Shown here in pieces: positions 6,411 to 9,931 of a stretch of DNA of 9,931 nucleotides (positions within the stretch are counted from its first letter, which is position 1; every line of letters begins with the position of its first letter). The stretch is taken from the NCBI GenBank assembly GCA_017960415.1, contig JAGCZE010000121.1, positions 1-9,931 of the forward strand, given 5' to 3'. The position numbers and the translations under genes were made by a program. The stretch is from Lachnospiraceae bacterium (lineage in GTDB: Bacteria > Bacillota_A > Clostridia > Lachnospirales > Lachnospiraceae). The notes beneath the pieces were generated by a model that did not search any database, was not told where the DNA came from, and was given only the letters and a program-made list of their open reading frames with translations.

Positions 6411-8330
6411 ATGGCTCAATCAAAGAAAAAAAACAATGCCGGCGTCAAGCCCGCCTCCGGGCATGCCAGACATAATAAAATAAAAGAGATCAGATTCGGA
6501 AATGATTCACTGTGGTTTAAGTTTCTTACACTTGCGCCGCTTGCGGCTATCTTGGGAATAGTTCCTCTGCTGGTAAGGTGCTACGCCTATGATACAGGCT
6601 TAAAATACTACGATTTTTACTGGGCGTATGAGCCGGACGGTGTTACCTTCGATTTCTTCCTGCACTGCAAGATGGTGGCATTTCTGGTATTTTCCTTTAT
6701 CCTCGCATGCATCCTGATCGCCAGGCTTATAGTAGAAAAGAAGAAGATCAAATTTACGAAGATATTCATCCCGCTTGGTGTATATGCCCTGCTGGCCCTG
6801 CTATCAAGCATATTTTCGAAATACCAACCCTATCCCTGGACAGGTGTGTTCGAACAGTTCGAATCCGTATTTGTGCTCCTCGGATCTGTAGTTTCGGCCT
6901 ATTATGCCTTCCTTTTCGTAAATGATAAAAAAGATATCGCAATACTGATCGGAGCACTGACCATCGGAACCCTGGTCATGATCCCGATCGGTATAACACA
7001 GGCATTCTTTACAGATATCTACCAGAGCGAATTCGGATACAAATTCGTGGTTCCCGATAAGTACAAATCAGTACTTCTCCTGGAGAATCTGAAGTTTACC
7101 TTCGAAAAGGGAAGAGTTTATCTCTCCCTGTACAATCCGAACTATGTCGGTTCTTATGCGGCCCTGCTCTCTCCGGTATTTCTGATGATGATATTTGCGG
7201 CAAAGAACATACTTTTGAAGCTGTTGTATGCTGCAATGTATGTAGGTCTGCTGCTCGCACTGTTTGCTTCAAGTTCAAGGGCCGGTTTCATCGGAATCGG
7301 ATTGTCACTGGTTCTGCTTGTTATTCTGTTTGCAAGATGGAATTGGCGTTTCTGGGTAGCGATCGTACTCTTCGCGGCAATCACGGTCGGGGCATTTTCA
7401 TTCTATCTGAAAAAAACCGGAAATATGTATCTTGTGAACAGGTTAAAAGCAGCTTTTGATGTAGCTGAGAAAACCGAGCCTGATGCACTTTCCTCTATTG
7501 AAACCAATGATGAAGATGTTGTTCTGACCTGGCATGAAAACAGGCTGCATCTTCAGTTCGATCCGGGTAATATCGGCTTCTATTGTTTTGACGACGAAGG
7601 CAATGCGCTTGATACCGAGATCGATTATGAAAATGCGATAGTTACGATCACCGATCCACGCTTTTCCGGAATCACGCTGACTCCTACCTACCTGACTGAG
7701 GATAAGGATATTCTTGGATTCACCGTCAGAGCCTGGCGTGACTGGACCTTCGCCAATTACGGGGGCACCTATTACTATTTCACACCTTACGGAAAACTGA
7801 TCAAATATCAAAACAGCGAATCCTCGGAATGGCTTGACAAACACCCCAGACTCGCCAGCGGCCGTGGATACATCTGGTCAAAGACTGTTCCGTTGCTCAA
7901 AGACAACATCTTCCTCGGAACCGGTGCCGATACCTTTATCTTTGCCTTCCCGCAGACTGATTTCAGATCGATCATATATGGCGGCTATTATGGTCAGTTC
8001 ATAACGAAGCCCCATAATATGTATCTTCAGACAGGTGTCCAGACCGGTATGCTCTCATTGGTTGCGATGCTGGTGTTCTATCTGTGGTATCTCGGAGTAT
8101 GCCTCGTGACATCAATCAAGCTAAAGAAGCATAACTTCTATTCCTATATCTCAGGTGGAATAGCAGCGGGTACCTTCGGTTACATGATCACAGGTCTGAT
8201 CAATGACTCGACCATTACCGTTGCCCCTCTGTACTGGGCACTACTGGGTATAGGCCTTGCCTCATGCTTCCTCGCAAAGAAAGAGGATGCGGAAGCTTTA
8301 ACAGCTCCACTCGGCTCTGAAATCAAATAA
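6411..8330 (+). CDS. O-antigen ligase / polymerase (WaaL-Wzy) family membrane protein with large external insertion
   Basis: A polytopic glycan enzyme that uses lipid-linked oligosaccharide outside the membrane, either polymerising repeat units or attaching them to an acceptor. Its 639 residues exceed the usual 400-500. Hydrophobic segments lie at about 36-56, 88-108, 117-136, 150-170, 176-200, 245-264, 267-287, 292-308, 313-333, 543-567, 578-596 and 603-621, roughly twelve spans. Family residues are Arg290 in SSSRAG (287-292), Arg485 in SGRGYIW (483-489) and His535 in KPHNMYLQTG (533-542), all placed as in the WaaL domain. Between the ninth span and the GRGYIW motif is a hydrophilic, beta-rich segment of about 145 residues (338-482). 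The N-terminal 30 residues are Lys-rich and likely cytoplasmic. GGGAG eight bases before the ATG supports the start. It is divergent from the rfbC-glf operon, which makes precursors that could feed it. Ligase versus polymerase cannot be decided. Confidence 0.88.
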   Translation: MAQSKKKNNAGVKPASGHARHNKIKEIRFGNDSLWFKFLTLAPLAAILGIVPLLVRCYAYDTGLKYYDFYWAYEPDGVTFDFFLHCKMVAFLVFSFILACILIARLIVEKKKIKFTKIFIPLGVYALLALLSSIFSKYQPYPWTGVFEQFESVFVLLGSVVSAYYAFLFVNDKKDIAILIGALTIGTLVMIPIGITQAFFTDIYQSEFGYKFVVPDKYKSVLLLENLKFTFEKGRVYLSLYNPNYVGSYAALLSPVFLMMIFAAKNILLKLLYAAMYVGLLLALFASSSRAGFIGIGLSLVLLVILFARWNWRFWVAIVLFAAITVGAFSFYLKKTGNMYLVNRLKAAFDVAEKTEPDALSSIETNDEDVVLTWHENRLHLQFDPGNIGFYCFDDEGNALDTEIDYENAIVTITDPRFSGITLTPTYLTEDKDILGFTVRAWRDWTFANYGGTYYYFTPYGKLIKYQNSESSEWLDKHPRLASGRGYIWSKTVPLLKDNIFLGTGADTFIFAFPQTDFRSIIYGGYYGQFITKPHNMYLQTGVQTGMLSLVAMLVFYLWYLGVCLVTSIKLKKHNFYSYISGGIAAGTFGYMITGLINDSTITVAPLYWALLGIGLASCFLAKKEDAEALTAPLGSEIK

Positions 8331-8346
8331 ATCAAGGGACATAAAA

Positions 8347-8387
8347 AGAAACCCTGTCACCATAATTCCTTCTGTGACAGGGTTTTT
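8347..8387. terminator. Bidirectional intrinsic terminator between converging genes
   Basis: AAACCCTGTCAC (8349-8360) pairs perfectly with GTGACAGGGTTT (8374-8385) over a 13-base loop. The stem extends by a G-T and an A-T pair at its base. T-tracts follow on both strands: TTTTTGATATTTTCC on the plus strand and TTTCTTTTTAT on the minus. It lies 18 bases past the ligase stop and 11 bases past the stop of the surface-protein gene, so it serves both. Confidence 0.92.
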
Positions 8388-8397
8388 GATATTTTCC

Positions 8398-9931
8398 TTA
8401 CGGAGTTGTTGTACTTCCGCTCCCCGAAGGTGTAGGTGTTGCTGCACCTCCCGTCGGTGTGGGCGTTGCAGCAGTTACAGTCCTCGGGATGTCCAGAATG
8501 ACATATTTCGAAGCAAGCACCGCAGCTGCCTTCGATGAAGGCGCTACGCCTCTGCGTCTGATGATGATCACTGCATCGGCATCGGTTATATTTACCGTAC
8601 GCCTTGCGTTGTCAAGTGTCGTATAAGTACTCTTGGCTGTGTCCTTAATGCCCGCCCCATTCTTGATCGATGCCCATTTGATCACTGAAAGATCAAGCTT
8701 GTTATCGGTAATATCCGTTTTCTTTACGAGGGCATATTCGAAATTGGCCGGTGCAGTGGTATCGGGAGCAGTAAGCCCGTTAATGGTCCACTGTTTTTCA
8801 CTTTTTGTAATTTCAGCCTTCGGCGCCTCGGACTGAACCGGGATCGTTATCGTAGAAGTACGCGAAGGCGATTTCTTCGTTGTGGCAGCTATTCTCGTCT
8901 CGAGTACTATAGGCTGGTCCGCAGCAGGTGCGGTTGTTCCAAGAGCAGCTTTAACTTCATCCAGGCGAAGATAGCTCTTTTTCACCTGTGTACTCTCGGT
9001 ACTGGGGTCAAATGTCGATTTATTCGTTGTGGCACGGATAGCCGAATCAACCTTCGTCGAACTGGCATTGAACGGAAGTACCGTAATCCAGTCTTTTGCG
9101 CCCGAAACCCTGAACTGAGTACCGTTCTTAAGCCCCAGCGTAAGCTTGCTGACATCGAGTTTTACCGCCGAAGCTCTGGTAACGCTCATTTTGATCTTGT
9201 TTTCTTTACCGTATCGGTAGCCCGGCTCTATCTTTTCTGATGTTGTGGTAGGTGTCGCAAGACCCGAATTCTTGGCATCAAGTCTGAAATAAATGATCGA
9301 TCCCGCGGTCTTCATGCTCTCCCACTTGACATTTGTGAGTGCTGAGATTGCCTGCCATGCCGCGTTGTTACCCTTTCTCCACTGTATCTGGTTCTGTATC
9401 GCAACAATGCCCTGATCGCCCTGCTGAGTGGGAGTCCCCTGAACATATTTTACCAAAGTCGCATCCGCATTGGTGACCTCCACACTGCTGAGGACTCTGC
9501 TGAATTTTGCCTCGTCGCCTTCAACGCTCCAGTCTATATTAAAGACGATCTTGCGCTGTGCAGGTGCTATTGCGACATTAGTTACGGGTACCAATCCGTC
9601 GCTTCCAGGTGTAAGTGTTGTTGCCAGTCCGATATAAGCTTCTTTGGATGCTGAAATAGTCGAAAAATCTATCAGATAGCTGTCTCCGCTTCCCCCATTG
9701 GCTGCCGGGATCAGCTCAGCCTGTTTGACGCCTTTATCAGTATCCTTCTTCAGAATCGCATAATAAAGCTTTTTCGAAGAGGTAACCGCCAGTTCCTCGT
9801 TCGTATAAATGATCTGGACCCCGATGATACCATCAGCCGCCGAATTCCAGGCTATCTTCGGCCCGTTTTTTGTGGTCGTGGTCGTGGACGGTGCGGGAGA
9901 AGGCGTAGGAGTTGTAGATGATCCTGACGTA
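8398..9931 (-). CDS. Thr/Pro-linked surface-type protein of unknown function (5' end cut by window)
   Basis: The frame is open from the right edge to the TAA at 8400-8398, giving 510 visible residues; the true start lies beyond the window. I do not recognise a named family. At the visible N-terminal end is a low-complexity linker rich in Ser, Thr and Pro (9930 to about 9862). After it come beta-rich segments; KLYYAILKKD and FEYALVKKTD suggest related modules. A central segment with FRVSGAKDW, later RIAATTKKSPSR and then TITIPVQ resembles the repeated Ig-like or cell-surface modules of clostridial exported proteins (weak likeness, from memory of such proteins). The last 25 residues are again Thr/Pro/Gly/Ser linker ending TTTP, with no LPxTG motif, membrane anchor or S-layer homology domain. 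Lys, Ala, Thr and Ser are abundant and Cys is absent, fitting export. A signal peptide cannot be checked. Confidence 0.85.
   Translation of the reverse strand, partial: TSGSSTTPTPSPAPSTTTTTKNGPKIAWNSAADGIIGVQIIYTNEELAVTSSKKLYYAILKKDTDKGVKQAELIPAANGGSGDSYLIDFSTISASKEAYIGLATTLTPGSDGLVPVTNVAIAPAQRKIVFNIDWSVEGDEAKFSRVLSSVEVTNADATLVKYVQGTPTQQGDQGIVAIQNQIQWRKGNNAAWQAISALTNVKWESMKTAGSIIYFRLDAKNSGLATPTTTSEKIEPGYRYGKENKIKMSVTRASAVKLDVSKLTLGLKNGTQFRVSGAKDWITVLPFNASSTKVDSAIRATTNKSTFDPSTESTQVKKSYLRLDEVKAALGTTAPAADQPIVLETRIAATTKKSPSRTSTITIPVQSEAPKAEITKSEKQWTINGLTAPDTTAPANFEYALVKKTDITDNKLDLSVIKWASIKNGAGIKDTAKSTYTTLDNARRTVNITDADAVIIIRRRGVAPSSKAAAVLASKYVILDIPRTVTAATPTPTGGAATPTPSGSGSTTTP
8422..8472 (-). repeat. 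27-base tandem repeat coding AATPTP(T/S)G linker
   Basis: Two imperfect copies (8472-8449 and 8445-8422 on the minus strand), 27 bases apart, encode AATPTPTG and AATPTPSG joined by one Gly. They sit at the extreme C-terminus of the surface-type protein. The second copy differs by third-base changes and one Thr-to-Ser change. Such repeats can expand or contract by slippage without shifting the frame. Confidence 0.7.

Noticed and set aside
7443..7844. Minus-strand open frame of 133 codons opposite the ligase insertion
   Set aside because: It is antisense to a continuous coding region with conserved motifs on both sides of it and shows no features of its own.

Overview
The window looks like a chromosomal segment of a low-to-moderate GC Gram-positive anaerobe, most likely a clostridium of the Lachnospiraceae type. 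This is an inference from gene content: a LacI-type ligand-sensing domain fused to GGDEF, a DegV lipid-binding protein, a large polytopic O-antigen-ligase-family protein, and a Thr/Pro-linked surface protein, all with GGAG-like ribosome binding sites. No mobile element, CRISPR array, tRNA or rRNA was seen.

Layout, left to right. (1) Bases 1-1828, minus strand: a c-di-GMP synthase-type protein made of a sugar-binding-protein-like sensor, a middle domain and a C-terminal GGDEF domain; its 3' end lies outside the window. (2) A 260-base AT-rich divergent spacer leads into degV (2089-2976, plus strand). (3) A minus-strand operon runs from about 6226 down to 3057. It holds a serine beta-lactamase-like hydrolase, rfbC (dTDP-4-dehydrorhamnose 3,5-epimerase) and glf (UDP-galactopyranose mutase). 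A hairpin that overlaps the degV stop codon probably terminates it. (4) A divergent promoter region (about 6226-6345) also drives a 639-residue O-antigen ligase/polymerase-family membrane protein (6411-8330, plus). (5) A strong bidirectional terminator (8347-8387) separates that gene from a converging minus-strand gene for a surface-type protein, whose 5' end lies beyond the right edge.

The central block (hydrolase, rfbC, glf, ligase) reads as part of a cell-surface polysaccharide locus. rfbC supplies an epimerised dTDP-6-deoxyhexose (rhamnose pathway), glf supplies UDP-galactofuranose, and the membrane protein is of the family that polymerises or transfers lipid-linked glycans. Glycosyltransferases, a flippase and the other rml genes are not in the window.

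The most unusual signal is in the rfbC-glf gap. Five degenerate units spaced 37-38 bases apart each resemble the last ten codons of rfbC including the stop, and at least one copy carries mostly synonymous changes. Other points worth a look are a large extracytoplasmic insertion in the ligase, a hairpin exactly at the predicted transcript start of the ligase gene, loss of the usual c-di-GMP inhibitory site in the GGDEF protein, and a surface protein that ends in a bare Thr/Pro linker.
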